64,000 nucleotides of DNA from Salegentibacter sp. Hel_I_6 (GTDB taxonomy: Bacteria; Bacteroidota; Bacteroidia; Flavobacteriales; Flavobacteriaceae), in NCBI RefSeq assembly GCF_000745315.1, contig NZ_JQNQ01000001.1, positions 620,001 to 684,000 on the forward strand, given 5' to 3'. The notes beneath the pieces are model-generated. The model had not been told where the DNA came from and made no database searches. It saw only the letters and a list, made by a program, of their open reading frames with translations. A program made the position numbers and the translations under genes. Shown one piece after another: positions 1 through 8,622 of the stretch; position 1 is the first letter of the stretch, and each line of letters begins with the position of its first letter.

Positions 1-200
1 TTTACTCTAATTTTTGGGTATAGTACGCTAAAAGTAAGGTTCTCCCCTGCATTTGAATTCCATCCGGACCCTCGCTGCCCGCGTCCTTTTGTTTGCTCGT
101 GAGCAACTACACATACCGGCTCAAAGGACGTATTCCCGCGGTAGAGTTCCCGGGCAAATTCATTAGTAGAATTGGTGGCATTAACTTTGATTATACGCAT
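1..200 (-). CDS. birA: Biotin--[acetyl-CoA-carboxylase] ligase, 5' part (cut by window edge)
   Basis: Only the first 66 codons lie in the window; the gene runs off the left edge. The start is the ATG at 198-200, read leftward. The visible N-terminus contains an N-S-T-N turn and the biotin-ligase signature K-G-R-G-Q-R-G-S-G-W (around residues 39-48), which in BirA/BPL proteins binds biotinyl-5'-AMP. BirA activates biotin with ATP and attaches it to the lysine of the acetyl-CoA carboxylase carrier protein in the cytoplasm. There is no N-terminal helix-turn-helix, so this looks like the enzyme-only form. It is divergent from rsfS, with a gap of about 95 bp. Confidence 0.9.
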   Translation of the reverse strand, partial: MRIIKVNATNSTNEFARELYRGNTSFEPVCVVAHEQTKGRGQRGSGWNSNAGENLTFSVLYPKIRV

Positions 201-269
201 AATAATAGTTAGAAATGAAACGGGCGTTAAATGTTATGTAAACAAAGCCTATAAACAGCTAAAAAGTAA

Positions 270-277
270 TAACTTTG
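270..277 (+). promoter_or_regulatory. Bacteroidota -7 promoter element for rsfS-ftsH
   Basis: TAACTTTG matches the Bacteroidota -7 consensus TAnnTTTG and lies 18 nt before the rsfS ATG. No clear -33 TTG was seen at the expected distance. Confidence 0.55.
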
Positions 278-295
278 CGAAAATAATTAATTTTA

Positions 296-667
296 ATGGC
301 AAAAAAAGAACAGAACAACGATCAACTTATTGCGCATATAATTAAAGGAATTGAAGAAGTAAAAGGTAACGATATTGATATTCTTGACCTTAGGCAAATA
401 GAAAACACCGTATGTGATTACTTTATTATTTGCAACGGTACTTCCAACACACAGGTAAACGCCATCGTGAATTCCATTCAAAAAACTGTAAGTAAAGCTC
501 TTAAAGATAAACCCTGGCACGTAGAAGGCGGTGAGAACGCAGAGTGGGTACTATTAGATTATGTAAATGTGGTAGTTCACGTTTTTCAAAAGCATATACG
601 AGAGTTTTACGATATTGAAAGTCTTTGGGGGGATGCAAAAATCACTTCCATAGAAACCAATTATTAA
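296..667 (+). CDS. rsfS: Ribosome silencing factor RsfS (Iojap family)
   Basis: A 123-residue protein, normal length for the RsfS/Iojap/YbeB family. Recognisable blocks are the D-I-D-I-L-D-L start of the core, C-D-Y-F-I-I-C-N-G-T-S, W-H-V-E-G near residue 79 and the V-V-V-H-V-F stretch with the E-F-Y-D-I-E-S-L-W-G-D-A end. RsfS binds ribosomal protein uL14 on the 50S subunit and blocks subunit joining, lowering translation in starvation. It is followed after 24 nt by ftsH, so the two are probably co-transcribed from the TAACTTTG promoter just upstream. Confidence 0.95.
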   Translation: MAKKEQNNDQLIAHIIKGIEEVKGNDIDILDLRQIENTVCDYFIICNGTSNTQVNAIVNSIQKTVSKALKDKPWHVEGGENAEWVLLDYVNVVVHVFQKHIREFYDIESLWGDAKITSIETNY

Positions 668-691
668 TTATTTAATTTAGAATTACCCAGA

Positions 692-2758
692 ATGGCGAAA
701 CAGCAACCCAAAAAAAATGCAGATCCTAAAAAGCCAAAGTTCAGTGCTTACTGGATTTATGCTGCTATAATTATAGTATTTCTCGGAATAAATTTCTTTA
801 GCGGAGGCGGCTTTAGCGAGCCCGCACAAACCAATCCGGCTGAATTTCTAACTTACCTTAGAGATGGGGATGTAAAAAAAGTTGAAATTGTAAACCGGAA
901 GCAAGCCAAAGTTTACCTTACCGATGAAGCTGCACAAAAAGATATTCATAAAAAAGCTAACGATCCTGAGTTATTTAACACTGGTGCAGAAACCCCTGCT
1001 TATAGTTTTGAGTTTGGAGATTTGCAGAATCTTGAAGATGACATTAAGGAAATTAAGGCAGAAAATAATCTAGACACTACTGTTGTTTACGATACTCAAA
1101 GCAATGTTTGGGGAGAAGTTTTCTGGGCATTATTACCTTTTATATTAATAATTGGAGTTTGGATTTTTATTATGAAAAAAATGAGCTCTGGAGCCGGTGG
1201 CGGTGCAGGAGGTCAGATTTTTAATATCGGGAAATCAAAAGCTAAATTATTCGATCAAAATACCGATGTTAAAACATCCTTTAAAGATGTTGCCGGTTTA
1301 GAAGGTGCTAAAGAAGAAGTTCAGGAAATAGTAGATTTCCTTAAGCATCCAGATAAATATACTTCTCTTGGTGGTAAGATCCCAAAAGGAGCTTTACTGG
1401 TAGGCCCTCCAGGAACAGGTAAAACTTTATTGGCGAAAGCTGTTGCCGGTGAAGCCAAAGTACCTTTCTTTTCCCTTTCAGGATCAGATTTCGTAGAGAT
1501 GTTTGTAGGAGTTGGTGCTTCCAGGGTTCGTGATTTGTTTAAACAGGCCAAAGAGAAATCACCATCAATCATTTTTATTGATGAAATTGATGCGATTGGA
1601 CGTGCACGTGGAAAAAGTAATTTTTCAGGATCTAACGATGAACGTGAAAATACTTTAAACCAGTTATTAACTGAAATGGATGGTTTTGGAACCAACACCA
1701 ATGTGATTGTTGTTGCAGCAACCAACCGTGCAGATGTACTGGATAAAGCTTTAATGAGAGCAGGACGTTTTGACCGACAGATCTATGTTGATCTTCCAGA
1801 TTTAAATGAGCGTAAAGAAATTTTTGAAGTTCACCTTAAGCCACTTAAAAAAGTAGCCGAAGAACTTGATACCGAATTTTTAGCAAAACAAACTCCAGGT
1901 TTTTCTGGAGCTGATATTGCCAATGTTTGTAATGAAGCTGCACTTATTGCTGCCCGTAAAGGCAACAAAGCAGTAGGAAAACAAGATTTTCTTGACGCTG
2001 TTGACCGAATTGTTGGCGGTCTCGAAAAGAAGAATAAGATTATTACTCCAGATGAGAAGAAAGCGATTGCATATCACGAGGCAGGTCACGCAACTGTGAG
2101 CTGGATGTTAGAGCACGCTGCCCCGCTGGTAAAAGTAACTATTGTGCCGCGTGGACAATCTCTTGGTGCCGCCTGGTATTTACCAGAAGAGCGCCTTATA
2201 GTTAGACCTGAGCAAATGCTCGATGAGATGTGTGCTGCCCTTGGTGGTCGTGCTGCAGAAAAGGTTGTTTTTGATAAAATTTCCACTGGAGCGCTAAGTG
2301 ATCTTGAAAAAGTCACAAAACAAGCACGAGCAATGGTAACCATCTATGGGCTGAATGATAAAGTAGGAAATCTTACTTATTATGATTCTTCAGGGCAAAG
2401 TGAGTATAATTTCACCAAGCCTTATAGTGAAAGTACTTCTGAACTTATTGATAAAGAGATTTCAAACTTAATCGAAACTCAATATCAGCGTGCTTTAGAT
2501 TTGCTTACCAAGCATAAAGATAAACTAGGGCAATTGGCAGATATCCTACTAGACAAAGAGGTAATCTTTAAAGATGACCTGGAGCGTATTTTTGGAAAAA
2601 GACCTTATGACAAGGAAGTCCTTGAAAATAAAGCATCTGCCAAAAAGGACACGCCAAAAATTGAAGAAAAAGCCACTGAAACCGATGAGCAGAATCCTGC
2701 CCCTGGAAACGGTTCTGAAGAGAACACGATAACCGAAGATAATTCAGTTAATAAATAG
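692..2758 (+). CDS. ftsH: ATP-dependent zinc metalloprotease FtsH
   Basis: A 688-residue membrane AAA+ protease that extracts and degrades membrane and short-lived cytosolic proteins. Two membrane segments (about 21-37 and 143-161) bracket a periplasmic domain. A Gly-rich linker follows, then the AAA module with Walker A G-P-P-G-T-G-K-T (238-245), Walker B I-I-F-I-D-E-I-D (293-300) and the arginine-finger region A-G-R-F-D-R (357-362). The zinc motif is H-E-A-G-H (462-466). The C-terminal tail after about residue 640 is acidic, low-complexity and poorly conserved. It sits 24 nt behind rsfS, and a hairpin terminator at 2775-2815 ends the transcript. Confidence 0.97.
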   Translation: MAKQQPKKNADPKKPKFSAYWIYAAIIIVFLGINFFSGGGFSEPAQTNPAEFLTYLRDGDVKKVEIVNRKQAKVYLTDEAAQKDIHKKANDPELFNTGAETPAYSFEFGDLQNLEDDIKEIKAENNLDTTVVYDTQSNVWGEVFWALLPFILIIGVWIFIMKKMSSGAGGGAGGQIFNIGKSKAKLFDQNTDVKTSFKDVAGLEGAKEEVQEIVDFLKHPDKYTSLGGKIPKGALLVGPPGTGKTLLAKAVAGEAKVPFFSLSGSDFVEMFVGVGASRVRDLFKQAKEKSPSIIFIDEIDAIGRARGKSNFSGSNDERENTLNQLLTEMDGFGTNTNVIVVAATNRADVLDKALMRAGRFDRQIYVDLPDLNERKEIFEVHLKPLKKVAEELDTEFLAKQTPGFSGADIANVCNEAALIAARKGNKAVGKQDFLDAVDRIVGGLEKKNKIITPDEKKAIAYHEAGHATVSWMLEHAAPLVKVTIVPRGQSLGAAWYLPEERLIVRPEQMLDEMCAALGGRAAEKVVFDKISTGALSDLEKVTKQARAMVTIYGLNDKVGNLTYYDSSGQSEYNFTKPYSESTSELIDKEISNLIETQYQRALDLLTKHKDKLGQLADILLDKEVIFKDDLERIFGKRPYDKEVLENKASAKKDTPKIEEKATETDEQNPAPGNGSEENTITEDNSVNK

Positions 2759-2774
2759 TTCACAACCACAGTTT

Positions 2775-2815
2775 AAAAAATCTTAATTTGCACAAGTGTT
2801 AAATTAAGATTTTTT
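2775..2815. terminator. Terminator after ftsH
   Basis: A perfect 15-bp AT-rich inverted repeat (2775-2789 with 2801-2815) surrounds an 11-nt loop. The 3' arm ends in six T. The last bases of the arm touch the TACCTTTG -7 element (2815-2822) of the next gene, so termination and re-initiation sites abut. Confidence 0.75.
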
Positions 2816-2822
2816 ACCTTTG
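2815..2822 (+). promoter_or_regulatory. -7 promoter element for the LUD-cdsA-psd operon
   Basis: TACCTTTG matches TAnnTTTG, 36 nt before the start at 2858. A TTTG at 2787-2790 could serve as the -33 box, but its spacing of 24 nt is a little long. Confidence 0.5.
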
Positions 2823-2857
2823 GTTAAAATGACGTTGAGAACCACACCAAAAACTCT

Positions 2858-3469
2858 ATGAGTCTATTTAGAAGATTTCTTAACCCTAAATCTAAATCAG
2901 ACAAGAAGCAGGAATCTCCTGAAAAAGCTGAACGGGGTAAATACATGCCGGAGGTAAAATTACCTACTGATGAGCGTTTTATGCTTAATTTTAAGAATAA
3001 CGGCGGTAAATTTCTATATTGTGAAGATAATAAGGAACTGCAGGAGGCTTTTGATAATATTTTGCTTGAAAATGATTGGTATGAAAAAGATTGTTTTTGC
3101 TTAGATCCCAATCTTCAAGATAAATTTAAGGGATTCAACCTTAATTTTAATAGATCTGGAGCTGCACCATTTTTCCTTTCAACTTGTGAATACCTGATAG
3201 CTAATGATGGGTCTATCCTTATTTCTTCTAATCAGATTAAAGAATGCAAACTCAACGATTTACCAGATAACTTTGTTATTATTTCTTCTACAAGCCAATT
3301 AATTGATACTATTGGCGAAGGTCTTCGCGGCATTAAGTTTAGAAACAAACAGCGAATTCCTTCTAATATCACTACCATCAAAAATTTTGAAACTCAAAAA
3401 GAAGGAGATTTTATGAGCTATGGAAGTAGCACAAAAAACCTATATTTGCTCCTGTTGGAAGATTTATAA
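2858..3469 (+). CDS. LUD-domain (LutC/YkgG-like) protein
   Basis: A 203-residue protein of the LUD (DUF162, lactate-utilisation) superfamily. The N-terminal 35 residues are basic and disordered. The core then has the family's alternating strands, including the S-G-A-A-P-F-F block, the T-C-E-Y-L-I-A-N-D-G-S-I motif (about 109-120) and the usual C-terminal L-Y-L-L-L-L-E-D-L. In lactate-oxidation operons LutC works with LutA and LutB, but those are absent here. Instead the gene sits 3 nt before cdsA and leads a phospholipid operon, an arrangement common in Bacteroidota. Its biochemical role there is unknown. Confidence 0.8.
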   Translation: MSLFRRFLNPKSKSDKKQESPEKAERGKYMPEVKLPTDERFMLNFKNNGGKFLYCEDNKELQEAFDNILLENDWYEKDCFCLDPNLQDKFKGFNLNFNRSGAAPFFLSTCEYLIANDGSILISSNQIKECKLNDLPDNFVIISSTSQLIDTIGEGLRGIKFRNKQRIPSNITTIKNFETQKEGDFMSYGSSTKNLYLLLLEDL

Positions 3470-3472
3470 AAT

Positions 3473-4276
3473 ATGAGGGAAGCCATTGTTAGAACTATTT
3501 CAGGATTATTGTATGTATCCATTTTGGTTGCTTCCATCCTTTCTTCAGAGTTCATCTTTATTAGTCTATTTTATATTTTAGGGTTAGTATGCCTTATAGA
3601 AATGCAAAAGCTATTACATTTAAAAAGCTATGCTTTATTTGTCGTTCAGGCATTACTATTTTATCTTTTCAGCTATTTAAAATTTAATCAGGATGCTACT
3701 ATTCTGCTGCTTTTTATAACAATTTTCGTAAACCTATTCCTCGTAAAAGATTTACTTTTTGTAAAAAAAATACCGGTGTTTGAGAAGAAGAAATATATTA
3801 TTATAATTTTCTATCTTATTTCTTCAGTAATATTTCTAACACTTATTCCTACTATAGAAGGCGTTTTTATTCCAAAGCTCGTAGTTGGAATTTTCTTCCT
3901 GATTTGGACTAACGATACATTTGCTTATATTGTAGGTAAGAATTTTGGGAATAAAAAACTCTTTGAGCGCATTTCTCCCAACAAAACTGTAGAAGGTTTT
4001 TTGGGTGGATTAGTTTTTAGCGGAATAGCCAGTTTTTTTATTTTTTATTATACAGAGTTTCTAACTTTTCCCATCTGGCTTGGGTTAGCTATAATACTTA
4101 GCATATTCGGGACATTAGGTGATCTTATTCAGTCAAAATTCAAACGCCAGGCCGGTGTGAAAGATAGTGGCACGTTAATGCCAGGTCACGGCGGATTGTT
4201 TGATAGATTAGATAGTATTATCTTTTCGAGTCCATTTGTATACGCTTATTTATATATTCTAAATTATGTTTCATAA
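3473..4276 (+). CDS. cdsA: Phosphatidate cytidylyltransferase CdsA
   Basis: A 267-residue polytopic inner-membrane enzyme that makes CDP-diacylglycerol from CTP and phosphatidic acid, the branch point of phospholipid synthesis. About seven to eight hydrophobic segments are visible. The CDS signature is clear: N-D-T-F-A-Y-I-V-G (about 146-154), the S-P-N-K-T-V-E-G block (about 168-175), then G-D-L-I-Q-S-K-F-K-R and K-D-S-G-T-L-M-P-G-H-G-G with the following D-R-L-D-S. The stop codon overlaps the start of psd, indicating translational coupling. Confidence 0.96.
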   Translation: MREAIVRTISGLLYVSILVASILSSEFIFISLFYILGLVCLIEMQKLLHLKSYALFVVQALLFYLFSYLKFNQDATILLLFITIFVNLFLVKDLLFVKKIPVFEKKKYIIIIFYLISSVIFLTLIPTIEGVFIPKLVVGIFFLIWTNDTFAYIVGKNFGNKKLFERISPNKTVEGFLGGLVFSGIASFFIFYYTEFLTFPIWLGLAIILSIFGTLGDLIQSKFKRQAGVKDSGTLMPGHGGLFDRLDSIIFSSPFVYAYLYILNYVS

Positions 4277-4922
4277 AGAAGGTTATAAAATTATGGCATT
4301 AGCAGCTTTACTGCTAATCGCAATAAACGTAGTATCATATTCGTTTATAAATACATACTGGGTAAAATTTGCCATTCTGGTAGCCACAGTTATATTGTTT
4401 TTACTTATCATACAGTTCTTTAGGAACCCTAAACGTAAAACCGATTTAAATGATGCTCACGTAGTAGCACCTGTAGATGGTAAAGTAGTGGTTATTGAGG
4501 AAGTTGAAGAGAAAGAATATTTTAAAGACAGGCGTTTACAGGTTTCAATTTTTATGTCACCGATAAATGTGCATGTTACCAGACATCCCATTGGCGGAAT
4601 GGTAAAATATAGTAAATATCATCCTGGAAAATTTTTGGTTGCATGGCATCCAAAATCCAGCGAGGAGAATGAAAGGACTACTGTTGTGGTAGCAAACGAT
4701 ATTGCAGGCGAAGTTTTATACCGTCAAATTGCTGGGGCAATGGCCAAAAGAATCGTAAACTACGCTGAAGTTGACACCGAAGTGATTCAGGGAAGCGACA
4801 GTGGATTTATAAAATTTGGGTCTCGGGTGGATGTTTTTCTACCCTTAGGGACGCCAATTTCAGTTAAGCTTAATCAAAAGGTAAAAGGCGGGCTAAGTGT
4901 AATAGCCAAAATTGAAGAATAA
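4266..4922 (+). CDS. psd: Phosphatidylserine decarboxylase proenzyme (short, PSD-A type)
   Basis: A 218-residue phosphatidylserine decarboxylase that would produce phosphatidylethanolamine. Two hydrophobic segments at the N-terminus (about 10-27 and 33-50) anchor it in the membrane. The catalytic part shows V-A-P-V-D-G-K-V, M-S-P-I-N-V-H-V-T-R-H-P-I-G-G and the self-cleavage site F-G-S-R-V-D at 184-189. Cleavage is expected between G185 and S186, leaving the pyruvoyl group on the small alpha chain. It overlaps cdsA by 11 nt, so substrate supply and use are in one operon. Confidence 0.95.
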   Translation: MFHKEGYKIMALAALLLIAINVVSYSFINTYWVKFAILVATVILFLLIIQFFRNPKRKTDLNDAHVVAPVDGKVVVIEEVEEKEYFKDRRLQVSIFMSPINVHVTRHPIGGMVKYSKYHPGKFLVAWHPKSSEENERTTVVVANDIAGEVLYRQIAGAMAKRIVNYAEVDTEVIQGSDSGFIKFGSRVDVFLPLGTPISVKLNQKVKGGLSVIAKIEE

Positions 4923-4931
4923 GTAATCGTT

Positions 4932-5207
4932 ATGCCTGGTACAACAAAGGAAAAATTTTTAGAAGCTTATAAAATGGCTAGCAATACCAATCAGAAATTT
5001 GCGCCAGATGTAATGCTTCATTTCTATGCCTATTACAAGAGAGCTACGCAATCTAACGGGTTCTACATTCCACCCACAAACGAGGGCGATCTAAGAGACG
5101 CTTTTAAAATCAACGCATTATTGCAAGTAAAAAATCTTAGCACGCAGGAAGCCCGGGAGAAATATGTTGAACTTGTAGAAGAACATATTGGCGAAGTTTC
5201 AATATAA
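4932..5207 (+). CDS. Acyl-CoA-binding protein (ACBP family)
   Basis: A 91-residue soluble four-helix protein. The family pattern is plain: F-L-E-A-Y-K-M-A-S early, then M-L-H-F-Y-A-Y-Y-K-R-A-T-Q, equivalent to the acyl-CoA-binding Y-x-x-Y-K-Q-A-T of ACBP, and a final helix with E-A-R-E-K-Y-V-E-L-V. It binds long-chain acyl-CoA thioesters and can buffer or carry them. It starts 9 nt after psd and closes the LUD-cdsA-psd run, so a role in feeding acyl groups to phospholipid synthesis is a reasonable inference. It converges with valS. Confidence 0.9.
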   Translation: MPGTTKEKFLEAYKMASNTNQKFAPDVMLHFYAYYKRATQSNGFYIPPTNEGDLRDAFKINALLQVKNLSTQEAREKYVELVEEHIGEVSI

Positions 5208-5237
5208 ATTCCCTCCGCCAATTTAATATCCTTTAAT

Positions 5238-7868
5238 TTATCTTAAACTTTTTAAGCTGGCCTTAATAGCTTCTATTTTAGCTTCGGCATCAGCCTTTTT
5301 AGCTTTCTCAATAGCCACCACTTTTTCGGGAGCATTATTCACAAAACGCTCGTTAGAAAGTTTTTTATCTACAGATTTTAAGAAACCTTCATTATATTTT
5401 AATTCCTCTTGCAGCTTCTCTATTTCAGCATCCACATCTATAGAACCTGCTATTGGAATAAAATATTCGTTAGATTTTACACGGAAAGAAAGCGCACCTT
5501 CTACTTGCTTATCTACATAACTAAATGCATTAATATTTCCCATTTTTAAGATCACAGGATCAAATAATTCTGAAGCTTTTTCATTGTTCATCACCATAAG
5601 ATCTATGGTATTTTTAAACGAAATATTCTTCTCTTTCCTAATTTTTCTAATTCCGGCAACAACTTCTGAAGCCAGAGCAAACTCACTGATTATATCCTCA
5701 TTGAATTCTTTTAATCCAGGCCACCTGGCAACAATTAAAGCTTCTGAAGGAGTTCTTTTGGTTATTTCCTGCCAGATCTCTTCCGTCACAAAAGGCATAA
5801 AAGGGTGAAGAATCTTTAAATTATCTTCTAAGATTTCTATTACTGCTTTATATGTTTTTGCATCTATAGGCTGCCCATAAGCAGGTTTAACCATTTCAAG
5901 GAACCAGGAACAGTAATCGTCCCAAATTAGTTTATAAGTGCTCATTAAAGCATCGCTCATCCTATATTTAGAATAATGATCTTCAATTTCTATAAGCGTT
6001 TTTCTAAACCTCGATGTGTACCAATCTATCGCTATTTTAGCAGTTTCGGGCTGTTCAGCTTTTTCTGAAATTTCCCAGCCTTTTACAAGTCTGAAGGCAT
6101 TCCATATTTTATTTGAAAAAGCACTCCCCTGCTTACATAAGTCTTCTTCAAACATTAAATCGTTACCGGCGGGAGAACTCAAAAGCATTCCTACCCTAAC
6201 ACCATCGGCGCCATATTGTTCAATAAGTCCCAGCGGATCTGGAGAGTTTCCTAAAGATTTAGACATCTTTCTGCGTTGCTTATCCCGAACAATACCGGTG
6301 AGGTACACGTTTTTAAAAGGTCGCTCTCCTCTATATTCATATCCGGCCATAATCATTCGTGCTACCCAGAAAAATAAAATTTCAGGAGCTGTCACAAGAT
6401 CGTTGGTTGGATAGTAATATTTAATTTCTTCATTTTCCGGCTCAAGAATACCGTTAAAAACGCTCATTGGCCATAGCCATGAAGAAAACCAGGTATCTAA
6501 CGCATCTTTATCCTGAATTAATTCCTCTGTTTTTAATTCAGGATTTCCGGTCTTTCTTCGAGCTTTTTCCAGTGCTTCTTCAGCAGTTTCGGCAACAACG
6601 AAATCTTCTTTTCCACTTCCGTAGAAATAAGCAGGAATTTGCTGTCCCCATAATAATTGACGTGAGATATTCCAGTCACGTACATTTTCCATCCAGTGTT
6701 TGTAGGTATTCAGGAATTTATCGGGTACCAAATTTATTTCATCACCAACTACAGCATCAATTGCTGGTTTGGCTAAATCTTTCATCTTTAAAAACCACTG
6801 ATCGCTAAGTTTTGGTTCTATCACCGCACCGGTACGCTCACTGGTTCCTACTTTATTAATGTGCTCTTCCGTTTTAGTAAGCACACCCATTTCTTTTAAT
6901 TCTTCTACAATTTCTTTTCTAGCCTGGAACCTGTCTTTACCTTCATAATGCATTCCGTGGGCGTTAAGGCTGGCATCATCATTAAGAATATCAATTACCT
7001 CAAGATTATGTTTATCTCCAAGCATTTTATCATTCTCGTCGTGAGCCGGAGTAACCTTTAAACATCCGGTTCCAAATTCTACGTCTACATATTCATCTTC
7101 AATAATTGGAATAACTCGGTTGCAAATAGGCACAATTGCTTTTTTGCCTTTTAGATGTGTAAAACGTTCATCGTTGGGATTAATACAAATTGCCGTATCT
7201 CCAAGAATTGTCTCGGGACGTGTGGTAGCTATAGTTAAAACATCATCGCTACCTTCTATTTTATAATTTAGATAATAAAGATTTCCCTGCTTTTCAATAT
7301 GAATCACTTCTTCGTCAGAAAGAGTGGTTTTTGCAACCGGATCCCAATTTACCATTCGGTAACCGCGGTAGATAAGCCCTTTTTCATAAAGATCTACAAA
7401 AACCTTAATTACTGAAGCTGACATATTTTCATCCATGGTAAACTTGGTGCGATCCCAATCGCAGGAAGCTCCCAGTTTTTTTAATTGCTCCAGGATAATA
7501 CCGCCGTGCTTATGAGTCCAATCCCATGCATGCTGTAAAAATTCCTCACGGCTAAGATCGTTTTTATCAATTCCTTCAGCCTTTAATTTTGCCACTACCT
7601 TAGCTTCAGTAGCAATAGAAGCATGATCTGTTCCCGGTACCCAACAGGCATTGAAGCCCTTTAATCTGGCACGCCTAACCAATACATCCTGAATGGTATT
7701 ATTCAGCATATGGCCCATGTGCAAAACACCGGTTACGTTTGGGGGCGGGATCACAATAGTGTAAGGCTCACGCTCATCTACTTCAGAATGAAAATACTTG
7801 TTTTCCATCCAGTAGTTATACCATTTATCTTCTACTTTTTTTGAATCGTATTGGGAAGCAATCGCCAT
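5238..7868 (-). CDS. valS: Valyl-tRNA synthetase
   Basis: An 876-residue class I aminoacyl-tRNA synthetase. The HIGH motif appears as H-M-G-H at 50-53, preceded by P-P-P-N-V-T-G, and the KMSKS loop is intact (K-M-S-K-S-L-G-N). The central editing domain carries T-T-R-P-E-T and G-T-G-C-L-K-V-T-P-A-H-D, which in ValRS clears Thr-tRNA(Val). A C-terminal coiled-coil tail (about 808-876, rich in E, K and A) is the usual ValRS tRNA-binding arm. It is transcribed alone, from a CAAAAGTA (minus-strand TACTTTTG) -7 element at 7895-7902. Confidence 0.98.
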   Translation of the reverse strand: MAIASQYDSKKVEDKWYNYWMENKYFHSEVDEREPYTIVIPPPNVTGVLHMGHMLNNTIQDVLVRRARLKGFNACWVPGTDHASIATEAKVVAKLKAEGIDKNDLSREEFLQHAWDWTHKHGGIILEQLKKLGASCDWDRTKFTMDENMSASVIKVFVDLYEKGLIYRGYRMVNWDPVAKTTLSDEEVIHIEKQGNLYYLNYKIEGSDDVLTIATTRPETILGDTAICINPNDERFTHLKGKKAIVPICNRVIPIIEDEYVDVEFGTGCLKVTPAHDENDKMLGDKHNLEVIDILNDDASLNAHGMHYEGKDRFQARKEIVEELKEMGVLTKTEEHINKVGTSERTGAVIEPKLSDQWFLKMKDLAKPAIDAVVGDEINLVPDKFLNTYKHWMENVRDWNISRQLLWGQQIPAYFYGSGKEDFVVAETAEEALEKARRKTGNPELKTEELIQDKDALDTWFSSWLWPMSVFNGILEPENEEIKYYYPTNDLVTAPEILFFWVARMIMAGYEYRGERPFKNVYLTGIVRDKQRRKMSKSLGNSPDPLGLIEQYGADGVRVGMLLSSPAGNDLMFEEDLCKQGSAFSNKIWNAFRLVKGWEISEKAEQPETAKIAIDWYTSRFRKTLIEIEDHYSKYRMSDALMSTYKLIWDDYCSWFLEMVKPAYGQPIDAKTYKAVIEILEDNLKILHPFMPFVTEEIWQEITKRTPSEALIVARWPGLKEFNEDIISEFALASEVVAGIRKIRKEKNISFKNTIDLMVMNNEKASELFDPVILKMGNINAFSYVDKQVEGALSFRVKSNEYFIPIAGSIDVDAEIEKLQEELKYNEGFLKSVDKKLSNERFVNNAPEKVVAIEKAKKADAEAKIEAIKASLKSLR

Positions 7869-7894
7869 ATTGGTCTGGTTTTTGAAAATAATGG

Positions 7895-7902
7895 CAAAAG
7901 TA
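7895..7902 (-). promoter_or_regulatory. -7 promoter element for valS
   Basis: Read on the minus strand this is TACTTTTG, a full match to TAnnTTTG, ending 26 nt before the valS start. No convincing -33 box. Confidence 0.5.
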
Positions 7903-7945
7903 ATTATAACTTAAGGATTATAAAAGAAGTTGATTTGAATATAAT

Positions 7946-7976
7946 TTTGAGTGTATATCATTTCAGCTTATCTTTA
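7946..7976 (+). promoter_or_regulatory. Promoter for the DUF1573 gene
   Basis: TTTG at 7946-7949 (-33) and TATCTTTA at 7969-7976 (-7, one mismatch to TAnnTTTG) are separated by 19 nt. This is a normal Bacteroidota spacing, 27 nt before the ATG. Confidence 0.55.
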
Positions 7977-8003
7977 CCTTTCGTTTAATAAAGACCAGAA
8001 ATT

Positions 8004-8393
8004 ATGAAAAAGTTTATTGCTATTGCCATGTTTGTTGTTGCCGGTATTGGCACTGCAGTGGCACAGGAAACCGCCAAAATAGAGTTTAAATCTGAAACTA
8101 TTGATTATGGCGAAATAAAAAAAGGAAGTGACGGTGTTCGCGTTTTTGAATTCACCAATACTGGGAATGTTCCCTTAGTGATCGCCAATGTAACTTCAAG
8201 TTGTGGTTGTACCATCCCTAAAAAGCCTGAAGAACCTATTCAACCAGGCGAAACAGGCGAAATTGAAGTTAAGTATGACACGAAAAGAGTTGGGCCAATT
8301 AGAAAAACAGTAACTGTTTACTCTAATGCCGATGAAGCAACAAAATCACTGAAAATTAAAGGCCGTGTACTTGAAGATGAAAGTAGCCGTTAA
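8004..8393 (+). CDS. Secreted DUF1573 (Ig-like) protein
   Basis: A 129-residue protein with a clear N-terminal signal peptide (cleavage likely after A-V-A around residue 20) and one DUF1573 domain, an Ig-like ASPM/MSP-type beta-sandwich. Typical blocks are the D-Y-G-E-I-K-K-G-S start, F-E-F-T-N-T-G-N-V-P-L-V-I, the S-S-C-G-C-T pair of cysteines and the G-x-T-G-E-I-E-V-K-Y-D-T strand. It should sit in the periplasm or outer membrane. No precise function is known for the family. It is monocistronic with its own promoter upstream. Confidence 0.88.
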   Translation: MKKFIAIAMFVVAGIGTAVAQETAKIEFKSETIDYGEIKKGSDGVRVFEFTNTGNVPLVIANVTSSCGCTIPKKPEEPIQPGETGEIEVKYDTKRVGPIRKTVTVYSNADEATKSLKIKGRVLEDESSR

Positions 8394-8420
8394 TTTTTAA
8401 GATTTAAAATATTGAAGAAG

Positions 8421-8500
8421 CCGTTTGAAAAGTCTTAAATAACTTAGATCCTGAAACAAGTTGAGGATGACGTTTTTAAAACATTTTAAACGGTTTTTTT
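8421..8500. terminator. Nested hairpin after the DUF1573 gene
   Basis: CCGTTT (8421-8426) pairs with AAACGG (8488-8493), followed by seven T. Between them is a second hairpin, ATCCT (8448-8452) with AGGAT (8464-8468). The inner block resembles a small palindromic element of the kind found scattered in many genomes, set inside a terminator. Termination function is inferred. Confidence 0.5.
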
Positions 8501-8622
8501 ATACCTTCAAATTTAGAATTTAACTTCAGGAAATCATTTCCGGTTTTATCCAATAATAACACTAAATAGCCTTAGAATCTTCTAAGATTTTCGCATTTTT
8601 GCACTTTATAAAAATCAACTCC

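Noticed and set aside
1321..2343. Minus-strand open frames over ftsH
   Set aside because: They are antisense shadows of a well-conserved gene.
8599..8622. TTG as start of the aminotransferase
   Set aside because: The eight extra residues are not conserved; the ATG at 8623 begins the family's N-terminus.
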